A stretch of 43,632 nt of DNA from the NCBI GenBank assembly GCA_013214695.1, contig JABSRX010000004.1:1-43632 (forward strand). The letters run 5' to 3'. Position 1 is the first letter of the stretch. The number at the start of each line of letters is the position of its first letter. The translations under genes and the position numbers were made by a program. A model generated the notes under the pieces. It was not told the DNA's origin, did not search any database, and worked only from the letters and a program-made list of their open reading frames with translations. This DNA is from Rhizobiaceae bacterium (GTDB lineage: Bacteria; Pseudomonadota; Alphaproteobacteria; Rhizobiales; Rhizobiaceae). Below, piece after piece: positions 24,244 through 34,349 of the stretch.

Positions 24244-24854
24244 TTTTCGGCATCCAACAATTGGTTCTTGTGTCGGGCAAACCACATCAGACCAATCATG
24301 ACAATGCCATTGTTGATGTTATTGGAATCGATGGCATCCATCGCCTCCTGCAAACTCAGCAAGAAGGGAAATGTCTGCTCGGTTTCGCTGGCGTGTCCGG
24401 CTTCCTCGGCCAGATTCTGAGCATTCACTTCAGCGTAATAGATGTTGAGCACTTCATCTGTCAGACCCGGCGTTGTCAGGAACCGACACATGGGCTTGAT
24501 CGAAAGGGCATCAAGTCCCGTCTCTTCTTTCAGTTCACGGGCAGCAGCCGATGCAGCATCTTCGCCCTCATCGATCAGGCCGGCTGCAAGTTCGACGGAC
24601 AGGCCTTTGCCGACACCCAGCTGCGCACCAAGGCGGAATTGACGGATCATCACCAACTGATCGAGATTCGGGTCATACGCAACAACAGCAACCGCATGCT
24701 GTCCACGGACAATTTCACGTCTGGCGGAATTACCTGATTCATCTTCGCGATAGCGATAGGTGACGACCTGGCGAAAGCCGTCATATCCCAGGTCGCTGCT
24801 CTCAATTGTTATCGGCAGGTGGGAGTCGCTGATGATCGTTGGGTCACCGGCCAT
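24240..24854 (-). CDS. Nudix hydrolase, ADP-ribose pyrophosphatase-like
   Basis: The 204-residue protein contains a perfect Nudix box GX5EX7REUXEEXGU beginning at GLIDEGE and ending RELKEETGL. The preceding QFRLGAQLGVGKGLSVELAAG and the LTDEVLNIYYAE region after the box fit the NudF/ADP-ribose pyrophosphatase branch. It is likely a housekeeping enzyme that hydrolyses ADP-ribose or related nucleotide sugars. It directly follows yejF (the adjacent yejF stop and this start share base 24854) and overlaps the dehydrogenase gene, so it may lie at the end of the yej transcript. Confidence 0.92.
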   Translation of the reverse strand: MAGDPTIISDSHLPITIESSDLGYDGFRQVVTYRYREDESGNSARREIVRGQHAVAVVAYDPNLDQLVMIRQFRLGAQLGVGKGLSVELAAGLIDEGEDAASAAARELKEETGLDALSIKPMCRFLTTPGLTDEVLNIYYAEVNAQNLAEEAGHASETEQTFPFLLSLQEAMDAIDSNNINNGIVMIGLMWFARHKNQLLDAEK

Positions 24855-26494
24855 TACTGGTTGACCACGCCCGCTGGCGCTGTTTCCAGATCAAAGGCGG
24901 CCGCCATCAATGCCTTTGTGTAGTCTGTCCGCGGATCATCAAAGATCTGTTTCGAAGGCCCCTGTTCCACCACCTTGCCCAACCGCATGACAATCACATC
25001 ATTGGCCAAGGCACGCACCACTTTCAGATCGTGGCTGATGAACAAATACGCCAGATTGCGCTCCTCCTGCAGACGCAGGAGCAACTCCACAACCTGTGCC
25101 TGAACGCTCATATCGAGCGCAGATGTCGGCTCATCCAACATCACAAATTTCGGCTCAAGGACCATGGCACGGGCGATGGCGATACGCTGACGCTGACCAC
25201 CTGAGAATTCGTGGGGATAGCGATGGCGGGTTGCTGGATCCAGGCCAACTTCTTCCAGCACAGACGCCACAACGTCATCCACCTCGCCGGAGCCCATATG
25301 CGGCATGTGGATGTTCATACCTTCGGCGACGATTTCAGCCACTGACATGCGCGGGGACAGAGACCCATAGGGATCTTGAAAAACGATCTGCATCTCACTG
25401 CGCAGCGGCTTCATCTGGTTGAATGAGAAGGCATCAATGTCGCGGCCGACAAAGCCAATCTTTCCTTCCGATGAGATCATCCGGGTAAGCGCGAGACCAA
25501 GCGTCGTCTTACCAGAACCGGACTCGCCAACGACGCCAAGCGTCTGCCCGGCGCGCAGTTTGAGGTCAATGCCGTCAACCGCCTTAACGTGATCGACGGT
25601 GCGGCGCAGAAAACCGGCCTTGATCGGAAACCAGACCTTGACGTCATTGCCTTCAATAATGATCGGCGCATCGTCTTTTGCTACCGGCGGATCTCCCTTA
25701 GGCTCTGCGGCTAACAAATGCTTGGTGTAATCATGCTGCGGATTCTCGAAGATTTCAGCCGTCGGACCCTGTTCAACGATTTTGCCGTTGGTCATCACAC
25801 AAACCCGGTCGGCGAACTTGCGTACAATCCCTAGGTCATGGGTAATGAACAGCATCGACAAACCGCGGTCTGCCTTGAGCTGATTGAGAAGTTCCAGAAT
25901 CTGCGCCTGAACCGTGACATCGAGCGCTGTCGTCGGCTCATCCGCAATCAGCAGCTCTGGCGCATTGGCCAACGCCATGGCGATCATTACCCGCTGCCGC
26001 TGGCCGCCTGACAATTGGTGCGGATAGGCACCAAGGCGTTTTTCGGGGTCCCGAATGCCAACCTGGTTGAGAAGTTCCAACGTACGCTCGCGGGCGCTTT
26101 GTTCGTTCATGCCCTGATGCAGCGAAAGGATTTCGCCGATCTGTCGCTCGATCGTATGCAGTGGATTGAGCGAGGTCATCGGTTCCTGAAAGATCATCGT
26201 GATGTCATCACCACGCACCCGACGCAGGTCGCGTTCGTCGGAATCGAGCAAATCCTCTCCCTTGAACTCGATCTTGCCAGAAGGATGACTGGCCGAGGGA
26301 TAAGGCAGCAGCTTGAGGACGGAAAGCGCCGTGACGCTTTTACCGGACCCGGACTCGCCGACCAGCGCTACCGTTTCGCCCTTGTCGATATGAAATGATA
26401 CGTGATCGACCGCATTGCTTGTGACCCCAGAGACGGTGAAGTCGACCGACAGGTCGGTGACAGTCAGCAGTTTGTTGTCTGAAGCATCGGTCAT
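24854..26494 (-). CDS. yejF: Peptide ABC transporter, fused double ATPase YejF
   Basis: The 546-residue protein fuses two ABC ATPase domains. Domain 1 has Walker A GESGSGKS (about 46-53), signature LSGGQRQR and Walker [12 protein letters not shown]. Domain 2 has Walker A GESGSGKT, signature FSGGQRQR and Walker [12 protein letters not shown]. This duplicated layout is that of YejF, which energises the YejBE permease for import of oligopeptides (microcin C in E. coli; antimicrobial peptide tolerance has been linked to Yej in Brucella). I choose the ATG at 26494, 10 bases after the yejE stop; in-frame GTG and TTG codons lie just upstream. Confidence 0.94.
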   Translation of the reverse strand: MTDASDNKLLTVTDLSVDFTVSGVTSNAVDHVSFHIDKGETVALVGESGSGKSVTALSVLKLLPYPSASHPSGKIEFKGEDLLDSDERDLRRVRGDDITMIFQEPMTSLNPLHTIERQIGEILSLHQGMNEQSARERTLELLNQVGIRDPEKRLGAYPHQLSGGQRQRVMIAMALANAPELLIADEPTTALDVTVQAQILELLNQLKADRGLSMLFITHDLGIVRKFADRVCVMTNGKIVEQGPTAEIFENPQHDYTKHLLAAEPKGDPPVAKDDAPIIIEGNDVKVWFPIKAGFLRRTVDHVKAVDGIDLKLRAGQTLGVVGESGSGKTTLGLALTRMISSEGKIGFVGRDIDAFSFNQMKPLRSEMQIVFQDPYGSLSPRMSVAEIVAEGMNIHMPHMGSGEVDDVVASVLEEVGLDPATRHRYPHEFSGGQRQRIAIARAMVLEPKFVMLDEPTSALDMSVQAQVVELLLRLQEERNLAYLFISHDLKVVRALANDVIVMRLGKVVEQGPSKQIFDDPRTDYTKALMAAAFDLETAPAGVVNQ

Positions 26495-26504
26495 CGTCAC
26501 CAAC

Positions 26505-27686
26505 TCACTTGAACGTCTTGCGCGGATCGAACGCGTCGCGTGTTGCTTCGCCGATGAACACCAGAAGCGACAGCATCACACTGATAACGATAAACGCCAT
26601 GATCGCCAGCCAGGGCGACTGCAGATTGTTCTTTGCCTGCTGCACCATCTCGCCGAGTGATGGCGATCCGGGCGGCAGGCCAAAGCCAAGGAAGTCCAAA
26701 GCTGTCAGCGATCCAATCGACCCCGACAGAATGAACGGCATGAAGGTCAAAGTTGCCACCATGGCATTGGGCAAAAGATGGCGGAACATGATGGTGCCGT
26801 TGCTGACCCCCAGGGCGCGCGCCGCGTTGACATATTCAAAGTTACGGGCCCGCAGGAATTCCGCCCGCACCACGCCTACAAAGCCGGTCCAGGCAAACAG
26901 CAGCATGATGCCCAGCAATACCCAGAACCCCGGTGGCAGGACCGATGAAATAATGATCAGCAGATAGAGCAGCGGAATTGCCGTCCAGATCTCGATAAAG
27001 CGCTGGAACAGCAGGTCGACCCAGCCACCATAATAGCCCTGCACCGCGCCAGCACTGATCCCGATGACCGCAGAAAACAGTGTCAGTGTCAGGCCAAACA
27101 GAACCGAAATGCGGAACCCATAAATCAAACGCGCCGATACATCGCGAGCCTGATCGTCCGTGCCGAACCAGTTCCAGTTGCCATAGGTGCACAGCCGATC
27201 GTCGGCTCCTGCATCATATTTGCGGCAGGCCTCTTCCGTTTCCAGCAACCAGGTGGGCGGTGACGGGGCAGGACGCGGAACGTCAACATTCGTCGTGGAA
27301 TAGGAATAGCGAATCGGGGGCCAAAGCATCCAGCCATTGGCTTCGATTTCTTCAATATTGACCGGATCGCGATAGTCGGTGACCGGCAGGAATCCGCCAA
27401 ACTTCTCTTCGGGATAATCAAAAAAGACCGGAGCCAGCAACTCGCCCTTGTAGGACACCAGGATCGGTCGATCATTGGCGATGAATTCGGCCAACAGCGA
27501 AAAGATAAACAGGAACAGGAAAATCCAAAGCGACCAATAGCCCCGGCGATTGGCCTTAAAGTTTTGCCAGCGCCGCAGGTTCAGCGGTGTTACCTTGAAG
27601 GGGCCGATCTTTTCCAACCGCTTCTCGGCGACGGCAGCCGTCGCCATCTTCTCGGCACCAACCGGCATGTCGCTGCTCACCGCCAT
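26505..27686 (-). CDS. yejE: Peptide ABC transporter permease YejE
   Basis: The 393-residue protein has an N-terminal membrane helix (about residues 45-63), a large periplasmic insert (about 70-170) containing NGWMLWPPIRYSYSTTNVD, then a five-helix BPD_transp_1 permease domain with the EAA-type loop ARALGVSNGTIMFRHLLPNA. The long insert is a mark of YejE versus DppC. The ATG at 27686 overlaps the yejB stop by one base (TGATG); a GTG one codon earlier is also possible. It pairs with YejB in the membrane. Confidence 0.94.
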   Translation of the reverse strand: MAVSSDMPVGAEKMATAAVAEKRLEKIGPFKVTPLNLRRWQNFKANRRGYWSLWIFLFLFIFSLLAEFIANDRPILVSYKGELLAPVFFDYPEEKFGGFLPVTDYRDPVNIEEIEANGWMLWPPIRYSYSTTNVDVPRPAPSPPTWLLETEEACRKYDAGADDRLCTYGNWNWFGTDDQARDVSARLIYGFRISVLFGLTLTLFSAVIGISAGAVQGYYGGWVDLLFQRFIEIWTAIPLLYLLIIISSVLPPGFWVLLGIMLLFAWTGFVGVVRAEFLRARNFEYVNAARALGVSNGTIMFRHLLPNAMVATLTFMPFILSGSIGSLTALDFLGFGLPPGSPSLGEMVQQAKNNLQSPWLAIMAFIVISVMLSLLVFIGEATRDAFDPRKTFK

Positions 27687-28801
27687 CACACATCCCGCCT
27701 GTCAAAGTCGATACGCGGATCAATCAGCGTGTACATCAAATCAGAAATCAAATTCACCAACAGGCCCATCAGGGCGAAGATGTAGAGGGTGGCGAAGACC
27801 ACGGCATAGTCGCGCTGCAAGGTTGCCGTGAAGCCGAGGAGTCCAAGCCCATCCAGTGAAAAGATCGCCTCGATCAGCAGCGATCCTGAAAAGAAGGCGG
27901 AAATGAAAGCGCTCGGAAATCCCGCAATGATGATCAGCATCGCGTTGCGGAACACATGACCGTAAAGCACCTGTCGCTCGTTCAAACCCTTGGCGCGGGC
28001 TGTGACCACATATTGCTTTTTGATCTCATCGAGAAATGAGTTTTTAGTCAGCAGTGTGGTGGTGGCGAAGGCCGCCAGACACAGCGCAATAAGCGGCAAG
28101 GTCAAATGCCAGAAATAGTCGACAATCTTTCTCCATAGAGACAGTTCATCAAAATTGTCGGACGTCAGACCCCGCAGAGGGAACCAATCGAGGAAGGAAC
28201 CACCAGCAAAGAAAACCATCAGCATCACAGCCACCAGAAACCCTGGAACGGCATAGGCGATGATGATGATGCCACTGGTCCACACGTCGAAGGCTGAGCC
28301 ATCTTTAACGGCTTTGCGAATGCCAAGTGGGATCGAGATGATGTAGGAGATCAACATGATCCAAAGACCAAGCGAGATCGATACCGGCATTTTCTCGATG
28401 ATCAGGTCGATCACCGAGATCGATCGGAAATAGCTTTCACCAAAGTCGAAACGGATATAGTCCCACATCATCATGAAGAAACGTTCATGAGCCGGCTTAT
28501 CAAAGCCAAACTGTTCTTCAAGACGCTTGATGAACTCAGGGTCGAGCCCCTGCGAGCCTCGATATTTAGACGAACCGCCACCACCTTCGGTGCTGGTTTG
28601 GGCTGAATCATCGGCGCCCTGAAAATCACCTCCGCCTCCGGAAATACGATCCGTGGCATCGCCGCCCTGCCCGGTGAGTTGAGCAATCACCTGCTCAACC
28701 GGTCCACCAGGTGCAAACTGGATAACCGTGAAACTGAGCAACATGATCCCAAACAGCGTCGGGATCATCAACAACAGTCGTCTTGCGATATATGCGCCCA
28801 T
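27686..28801 (-). CDS. yejB: Peptide ABC transporter permease YejB
   Basis: The 371-residue protein begins with the typical [20 protein letters not shown] helix, followed by [11 protein letters not shown] long periplasmic loop (about residues 40-130) is rich in Gly and Ser and includes GGGGDFQ and GGGGSS-like runs. The BPD_transp_1 domain follows with the EAA loop [22 protein letters not shown]. The Gly/Ser-rich loop is a known trait of YejB. It lies 73 bases downstream of the nearer binding-protein gene. Confidence 0.94.
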   Translation of the reverse strand: MGAYIARRLLLMIPTLFGIMLLSFTVIQFAPGGPVEQVIAQLTGQGGDATDRISGGGGDFQGADDSAQTSTEGGGGSSKYRGSQGLDPEFIKRLEEQFGFDKPAHERFFMMMWDYIRFDFGESYFRSISVIDLIIEKMPVSISLGLWIMLISYIISIPLGIRKAVKDGSAFDVWTSGIIIIAYAVPGFLVAVMLMVFFAGGSFLDWFPLRGLTSDNFDELSLWRKIVDYFWHLTLPLIALCLAAFATTTLLTKNSFLDEIKKQYVVTARAKGLNERQVLYGHVFRNAMLIIIAGFPSAFISAFFSGSLLIEAIFSLDGLGLLGFTATLQRDYAVVFATLYIFALMGLLVNLISDLMYTLIDPRIDFDRRDV

Positions 28802-28874
28802 ATGTTGGCTAATTCTCTCGCTCGAATCGGTGGTTCTTTTGCGTCAACAAGCTGGCCAATTCTCAGCCCCGTTT

Positions 28875-30749
28875 TCAGCCTTTGCCAATGGCTTTCGCTT
28901 TTTCCGCATCAAACCACCAATATTCCTCGATCGGGAAGTCATAGTCCGGCTTGGTATCCGGATATCCAAACATGTCCCAATAGGCGACCCGGTGATTCGA
29001 TGACTTCCAGTTTGGTATCCAGCTGTATGTCGAACGTGCCACTCTGTCGAGTGCGCGCAGTACCACGGCGAGTTCAGCGCGGGTTTTGGCGCCATCGATT
29101 TTTGAGACGATTTCATCAACCGCAGCGCTTTTGATGCCCGCATAATTGCGATTGCCCTCACTATCAGCGTATTTCGACTCAAAGAACTGAGACAGGGTTT
29201 CGCTCGACGGCGTGGCGCCCAACCGGAAGGCCATACCGGTGATGTCAAAGTCATAGGTATCCAGCCGCTGTTGGTACTGGGCCGGATCCACCAAACGCAT
29301 GGTGGCATTGGCGCCCAACGCATTCAGATTGGCAACAAACTTGCCCAATATGCGCTCGAATACGGGCGAGCGGATCAGAAATTCAATCTCCAACTGCTCC
29401 CCATTCGTGTCGACAAGCTTGGATCCATCACGAACCCAGCCGGCTTCCTTCAACAACTGGCTGGCCTTGCGCAACAAGGACCTGTCCCGGCCAGACGCGT
29501 CCGAAACCGGTTGCAGCGGCGCATCCTCAAAAACCGAGGGATCCAGTTCAGCCTTCAGACTTTTCAGCAGCGCAAGCTCATCACCCTCTGGTTTGCCTAT
29601 GGCCTTGAATTCGGAGTTTTCAAAGAAGGACTGACTGCGCTGATAGGCGTTGAAGAAGAAATTGTCATTGGTCCATTCAAAGTCGAAACAATGACCAATC
29701 GCCTGAACGGTTTTGGGGTGAGAGAACTTCGCCCGGCGTTTGTTGACGGCCCAAGCCTGGAAAGAGGCAACCTTTTCACCGTCAAACAGCTTTTGGACCG
29801 CCCGTCCTTCTTTCATGGCCGGGAAATCGTATTCGGTCGCCCAGGTCTTGGAGGTGAATTCCTGGCGGTAATGAATCTCGCCCTTTTTGAAGGCTTCAAA
29901 CCCCGCCTGGCGTTCGCGGTAGAACTCGATCCTCAGGACATCAAAATTGTTGCGGCCAATCGAGAACGGCATGTCCTTGGCCCAGTAATCTGCGACCCGC
30001 TCATATTCGATGAAGGAGCCGGCCCGCAGTCGCTTGACCCGGTAAGGACCGGAAGACAACGGCGTTTCCAATGTCGATTCAACAAAATCGTTGGCCGAAT
30101 AATAAGCTTTCGAGAAGATCGGCATCAGCACGACAGTCAAAATCGCCCGATCGGACTGCTTGCCATTGAACTGAAGTTCCACGGTGCGTTCATCCTTGGC
30201 GATGGCGGCCGTCATATTGGCCAAAACGATCGACAAGGATGGGTGCCCGTCCTTTTTCAGAAGCTCGTAGGAATAGGCCACATCCTCTGCGGTGATCGGC
30301 GAACCGTCATGAAAACGGGCCTCGGGGCGCAGGACGAAGGAATAGGTGTTGCGGTCTTCGGATATTTCAACAGATTCAGCCACCCGGCCATACACAGCGG
30401 TGGGTTCATCGATGGCTCGGATCATGAGAGCATCGAAGGACAATTCCATGCGCGGTGGCCCATTGCCCTTCAGCGTGAATGTGTTCAGCGTATCGAAGGT
30501 TTGCGGGTTTTGGTTATAGGCCCAGTTTGGAATGCTGAAATTGAACACGCCACCCTTCGGGGCATCTGGATTCACGTAATCGAAATGCGCGTAGTCGGGC
30601 GCGTATTTCAGCTCACCAAACGCCGACAAGCCATGCAGCTTTGTGCCGATTGGATTGGCAGCCAGCGAAATACCCGGCCAGTTGGCCAATGGTCCAAGCA
30701 ACAACGAGGCAAGTGAAAGTTGTCCGAATTCTCGGCGATTGAGCGACAT
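28875..30749 (-). CDS. YejA-type peptide-binding protein with Tat-like signal (second copy)
   Basis: The 624-residue family 5 extracellular solute-binding protein has an N-terminus reading LNRREFGQLSLASLLLG, a plausible twin-arginine signal (RR at 5-6, then F and a moderately hydrophobic core), ending near SLAA. The mature part has the SBP_bac_5 landmarks FDYVNPDAPKGGVFN, RFHDGSPITAEDVAYSYELL and LSSGPYRVKRL. It ends with YPDTKPDYDFPIEEYWWFDAEKA, a YejA-type C-terminus. It is 16 bases downstream of the other yejA copy (30766-32625) and clearly paralogous to it. Tandem yejA genes also exist in Brucella-type loci. Confidence 0.93.
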   Translation of the reverse strand: MSLNRREFGQLSLASLLLGPLANWPGISLAANPIGTKLHGLSAFGELKYAPDYAHFDYVNPDAPKGGVFNFSIPNWAYNQNPQTFDTLNTFTLKGNGPPRMELSFDALMIRAIDEPTAVYGRVAESVEISEDRNTYSFVLRPEARFHDGSPITAEDVAYSYELLKKDGHPSLSIVLANMTAAIAKDERTVELQFNGKQSDRAILTVVLMPIFSKAYYSANDFVESTLETPLSSGPYRVKRLRAGSFIEYERVADYWAKDMPFSIGRNNFDVLRIEFYRERQAGFEAFKKGEIHYRQEFTSKTWATEYDFPAMKEGRAVQKLFDGEKVASFQAWAVNKRRAKFSHPKTVQAIGHCFDFEWTNDNFFFNAYQRSQSFFENSEFKAIGKPEGDELALLKSLKAELDPSVFEDAPLQPVSDASGRDRSLLRKASQLLKEAGWVRDGSKLVDTNGEQLEIEFLIRSPVFERILGKFVANLNALGANATMRLVDPAQYQQRLDTYDFDITGMAFRLGATPSSETLSQFFESKYADSEGNRNYAGIKSAAVDEIVSKIDGAKTRAELAVVLRALDRVARSTYSWIPNWKSSNHRVAYWDMFGYPDTKPDYDFPIEEYWWFDAEKAKAIGKG

Positions 30750-30765
30750 AGCGTTTCCAGTCCTA

Positions 30766-32625
30766 CTAATATTTCGCGTTCAGCGCGGCTTCTTTCTCCA
30801 CATCGATCCACCAGCTCTCGGCGTCGAGGCCGCGATAGGGTTGTGTGGGAGGACGGCCGAATTTGTCCCAATAGGCAACACGGTCCTTGTTCAGATACCA
30901 CTGCGGTACCGTGAAGTAGTTGAACAGCAATACGCGATCGAGCGCATTGGTGGTGGCCACCAGTTCTTCTCGGTCCTTGGCGTAGACAATGCGTTCAATG
31001 AGGGCGTCGAGCACCTCGTCCTTGGCGCCCATATAGTTGCGCGAACCGGACTGATCAGCCGCTTCCGTGCTCCAGTATTCGCGCTGCTCGTTGCCGGGTG
31101 ATTGCGATTGCATGGTGACCAGTGACGCCACCTCGAAATCAAATTCATTGACCCGCGCTACATATTGCGAGGTGTCGACAATGCGGAAGGTCGCGTCGAT
31201 GCCAAGCCGCTGCAGGCTTTTCAACCACGGTGCATTGACCTTCTCACTGGTCGGCGAGTAACCGAGGATCTCCAGCGAAAACTGCTCCCCATTGGCGTCT
31301 ACCAGCTTGCTGCCATCGCGTTTCCAACCCGCTTCCTGCAGCAAATCAAAGGCAACCTTGAGGAATTTACGTTCGTCACCGCGCGTCTCATAGACCGGCA
31401 GATCGAATTCCTCTGTGAACACTTCAGCGGGTAGCTTGTCCTTAAACTCGCTGAGGATTTCCAGCTCGCGTCCCGTCGGCAATCCTTTGGATTGCAATTC
31501 GGTACCGCCAAAATAGCTTCTGGTGCGGGTGTATTGCTCAAAGAACAGGTTCTTGTTCATCTGCTCAAAGTTCATCGCCCATGTCAGCGCCTTGCGCACA
31601 CGCCGGTCCTGAAACTTCGGCAACCGCGTATTGAGCACCCAACCTTGCATTGGGTAGCCCGAAGAATCGTCAATTTCGATCTTCTTCACATCACCCGCCT
31701 CGAAAGCCGGGAAGTTGTAACGACGCGCCCAGTATTCGGCGCGGTTCTCAACGCGCAAATCGCCAAAGCCGCCTTTCTTAAAGGCTTCCCACATGGCGTT
31801 TTGGTCTTTGAAATAGGTGTAGCGACGCTCGTCGAAATTGTAGCGCCCCTTGCGGGTCGGGGTGTCCTTTGCCCAGTAGTCGTCGACGCGGACATAGGTG
31901 ATGTCCGAGCCGGCATTGAACTCACCAATCTTGTAAGGACCGCTGCCAAGCGGCGGCTCCAGTGTCGGCTTGGTGAAGTCGCGCTTGTTGCCCTCCGCAT
32001 CGGTGCCCTCCCACCAGTGCTTGGGCAGCACCGGAAGATCACCGATGATCAACGGCAGTTCGCGGTTGTTCTTCTGCGAAAAGATGAATGTGATTTCTTG
32101 CGGGCCGTCGATACGGATTTCCTCAACATCACCGAAATACCGATTGTACTGCGGGGAATGCTCTTTGAGGGTCTCCATCGACCATTTCACATCTTCCGGT
32201 GTGATCGGTTTGCCATCATGCCAACGGGCCCGTTTGTCGAGCCGATAGGTGGCTGAGGAATAGTCGTCCGGATAGGTGAAGGCTTCGGCAATCAACGGAT
32301 GTGAGGCGGAGGGTTCGTCGATCGATTTCGCCATCATCAGGTCCCACAACAGACCGCCCTGATAGTTCATGCCAGCGGCAACCGACCCCTGCACGATGAA
32401 AGGATTGAAGCTGTCATATGTGCCCAGCGCCATACTGTTATATGTGCCGCCCTTGGGCGCATCGGGATTGACATGATCATAATGGGTGAATCCGCCCTCA
32501 TACTTGGATTTGCCGATCAACGAAGTCGAAGTCCGCCAGACCCGATCATCGGCCTGCGCCGCGGTGACGTGCCAGGTCACGCCCAACATCATTATGGCAG
32601 CAAGGGTGGAAAAAAGCCGGTTCAT
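30766..32625 (-). CDS. yejA: YejA-type peptide-binding protein with Sec signal (first copy)
   Basis: The 619-residue periplasmic binding protein has a Sec signal peptide (MNRLFSTLAAIMMLGVTW, cleavage likely after AAQA). Landmarks are FTHYDHVNPDAPKGGTYN, RWHDGKPITPEDVKWSMETL and LGSGPYKIGEF, and a C-terminus with GRPPTQPYRGLDAESWWID. It is the first gene of the five-gene yej operon on the minus strand and captures oligopeptides for YejBEF. A strong GAGGAG lies 8 bases before the ATG at 32625; a TTG one codon earlier is rejected. Confidence 0.93.
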   Translation of the reverse strand: MNRLFSTLAAIMMLGVTWHVTAAQADDRVWRTSTSLIGKSKYEGGFTHYDHVNPDAPKGGTYNSMALGTYDSFNPFIVQGSVAAGMNYQGGLLWDLMMAKSIDEPSASHPLIAEAFTYPDDYSSATYRLDKRARWHDGKPITPEDVKWSMETLKEHSPQYNRYFGDVEEIRIDGPQEITFIFSQKNNRELPLIIGDLPVLPKHWWEGTDAEGNKRDFTKPTLEPPLGSGPYKIGEFNAGSDITYVRVDDYWAKDTPTRKGRYNFDERRYTYFKDQNAMWEAFKKGGFGDLRVENRAEYWARRYNFPAFEAGDVKKIEIDDSSGYPMQGWVLNTRLPKFQDRRVRKALTWAMNFEQMNKNLFFEQYTRTRSYFGGTELQSKGLPTGRELEILSEFKDKLPAEVFTEEFDLPVYETRGDERKFLKVAFDLLQEAGWKRDGSKLVDANGEQFSLEILGYSPTSEKVNAPWLKSLQRLGIDATFRIVDTSQYVARVNEFDFEVASLVTMQSQSPGNEQREYWSTEAADQSGSRNYMGAKDEVLDALIERIVYAKDREELVATTNALDRVLLFNYFTVPQWYLNKDRVAYWDKFGRPPTQPYRGLDAESWWIDVEKEAALNAKY

Positions 32626-32772
32626 CAAAACTGCTCCTCACAGCTATTCGATTTCATCCTATTGGAAGTCAAAGGATGTTTCGCGTCAAGTTACGTTGTT
32701 GTCAGCATTTGGGTTCTTGACGTTGCCCACAAATGCACATTGTGACCGTAATCAAGACACAATTTTGGACAC

Positions 32773-32799
32773 AAAAAAACCGGACAAATTGCCCGGTTT
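32773..32799 (-). terminator. Rho-independent terminator of cycM
   Basis: On the minus strand AAACCGG pairs with CCGGTTT (32793-32799 with 32777-32783) around a nine-base loop, and the T-run continues past the stem (plus-strand A-run 32773-32779). It starts 28 bases after the cytochrome stop and insulates the yej operon promoter. Confidence 0.88.
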
Positions 32800-32826
32800 C
32801 TTTGGAAGTCAGATCTGCAGGGGAAA

Positions 32827-33375
32827 TTATCCCTCTGGCAGCGGTGCCGGTTCTGCAGCCAACGAGCGTAGGTAAGCAATCATGTTGGCGCGGTCTTCGG
32901 TTTTCTTGATACCAGCAAAACCCATCGAGGTGCCTTTGACGTGCGCTTTCGGCTTATAAAGGAAGCCGTTCAGCTCCTCGTAAGTCCAGGTTTTGTCAGC
33001 TGCGTAAGCTGTCAGCGCGCTGGAATAACCAAAACCGTCAGAACCGGCGATTGGGCGGTTCACGATGCCATAGAGGCCCGGACCCACCTTGTTCTTGCCG
33101 CCTTCGTTGAAGGTGTGGCAGGCAACGCATTTTTTGCCGACTTTCTCGCCCTTGGCGAGGTCCGCAGATGCCAGAAGAGCACCGATCGGCTCCACAACCG
33201 GGCCAGTGTCGGTGGCAGTGGTGGCCGCAATGGCTTCACCGCCAGGGATCTCAAAACCGGCTGTTTCCGGATTGCCGTGCTTGAAAATACCATCCGCCAG
33301 AAAATTGACGCCCAGCACCACGAAGGCCAAAGCCAACAGGGCGCCAAAAACTTTGTTCCACTCAAAAGAGTCCAT
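32827..33375 (-). CDS. cycM: Membrane-anchored class I cytochrome c (CycM-like, c552 type)
   Basis: The 182-residue protein has an uncleaved N-terminal anchor (about residues 10-27), a Ser/Thr/Pro-poor acidic linker and one haem domain. The haem site is C83-V-A-C86-H87 and the sixth ligand is Met151 in GTSMGFAG. KVGPGLYGIVNRPIAG after the haem site is typical of mitochondrial-like cytochrome c. CycM carries electrons from the bc1 complex to the aa3 oxidase in Bradyrhizobium. It is divergent from kdsB and has its own terminator. Confidence 0.93.
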   Translation of the reverse strand: MDSFEWNKVFGALLALAFVVLGVNFLADGIFKHGNPETAGFEIPGGEAIAATTATDTGPVVEPIGALLASADLAKGEKVGKKCVACHTFNEGGKNKVGPGLYGIVNRPIAGSDGFGYSSALTAYAADKTWTYEELNGFLYKPKAHVKGTSMGFAGIKKTEDRANMIAYLRSLAAEPAPLPEG

Positions 33376-33594
33376 GTGCTTATGCTCCAGAAAAGCAAGT
33401 GAATGTTTGCAAACTTCCGCCGTCGATGTCCTGGCTCAAACGCGCCAATACGCCGTCGACTCGCTGCAAAGTCGGTCCGCAATAACTGGCGGGAAACTAT
33501 GTCTTTTGATCCGCGGTTGCAACACCTATAAGACCTTCAATTGTGAGACTTTTGCGGTATTTTTGTCGCGATAGGACGAAGGGCACGTTTGAGA
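33376..33594. promoter_or_regulatory. Divergent promoter region cycM / kdsB
   Basis: This 219-base gap must hold both promoters. A GAAGGG lies about 12 bases before the kdsB ATG. I see no clear -35/-10 pair, operator palindrome or small reading frame, and no TTAA tetramer, in contrast to the pilus promoters. Confidence 0.45.
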
Positions 33595-34338
33595 ATGAAT
33601 AAATCGGCAAATTTGGTGATGATACCGGCACGAATGGCCTCGACCCGGCTGCCCGGCAAGCCTCTGGCAGACATTGCTGGCCTGCCAATGATTGTCCAGG
33701 TTCTGCACCGGGCGCAGGAGGCCGATGTGGGCCGGGTGATCGTTGCCACCGATACCCAAGAGGTGTTGGACGTTGTCGTGCAACACGGTGGTGAAGCGGT
33801 GATGACACGGGAAGACCACGTCTCGGGCAGCGACCGTATATATGAAGCGTTGGAAAATCTCGCTGATGCCGACCAAGTCGAAACAATCATCAATGTCCAA
33901 GGGGATCTGCCGACCATCGACAAAGACGTCATTCGCGCCAGTCTGATTCCTCTGCAGAACGGAGATGTTGATCTGGCGACCCTGATAACCGAAATCACGC
34001 TGGACGAGGAAAGAGACGACCCTAACGTGGTCAAGATGGTGGGAACGACCTGCGGCGTTGCGGAAAATGTGCGGCGGGCCCTCTATTTCACCCGCGCCAC
34101 GGCGCCTCATGGTGACGGACCCTTGTATCACCATATCGGCCTCTATGCCTGGCGCCGTGAAGCATTGAAGCGCTTCGTATCGTTGCCGCCGTCGCCACTT
34201 GAATTGCGTGAGAAACTGGAACAGTTGCGGGCACTGGAGAATGGCATGCGCATCGACGCGGCGCTCGTTGACACGGTACCCTTGGGTGTCGATACTCCCG
34301 ACCACTTGGAACGCGCCCGCGCCATCCTCAGCCAATAA
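33595..34338 (+). CDS. kdsB: 3-deoxy-manno-octulosonate cytidylyltransferase
   Basis: The 247-residue enzyme activates Kdo with CTP to CMP-Kdo for lipopolysaccharide core synthesis. The nucleotide-binding opening [17 protein letters not shown] is diagnostic. [22 protein letters not shown] and INVQGDLP follow in the expected order, and the C-terminal region contains [16 protein letters not shown]. Length is normal for the family (about 245-255). I choose the ATG at 33595; a TTG two codons earlier is rejected. It heads a plus-strand run with pheA 11 bases downstream, an arrangement shared by many rhizobia. Confidence 0.96.
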   Translation: MNKSANLVMIPARMASTRLPGKPLADIAGLPMIVQVLHRAQEADVGRVIVATDTQEVLDVVVQHGGEAVMTREDHVSGSDRIYEALENLADADQVETIINVQGDLPTIDKDVIRASLIPLQNGDVDLATLITEITLDEERDDPNVVKMVGTTCGVAENVRRALYFTRATAPHGDGPLYHHIGLYAWRREALKRFVSLPPSPLELREKLEQLRALENGMRIDAALVDTVPLGVDTPDHLERARAILSQ

Positions 34339-34349
34339 AGCGAGTACAA

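Noticed and set aside
29271-30716. A 481-codon open frame on the plus strand opposite the Tat-type binding-protein gene
   Set aside because: It lies wholly antisense to a clear family 5 binding protein, has no family motif and low-quality composition (many Arg, Gly, Phe in shadow pattern). It is a by-product of codon bias.
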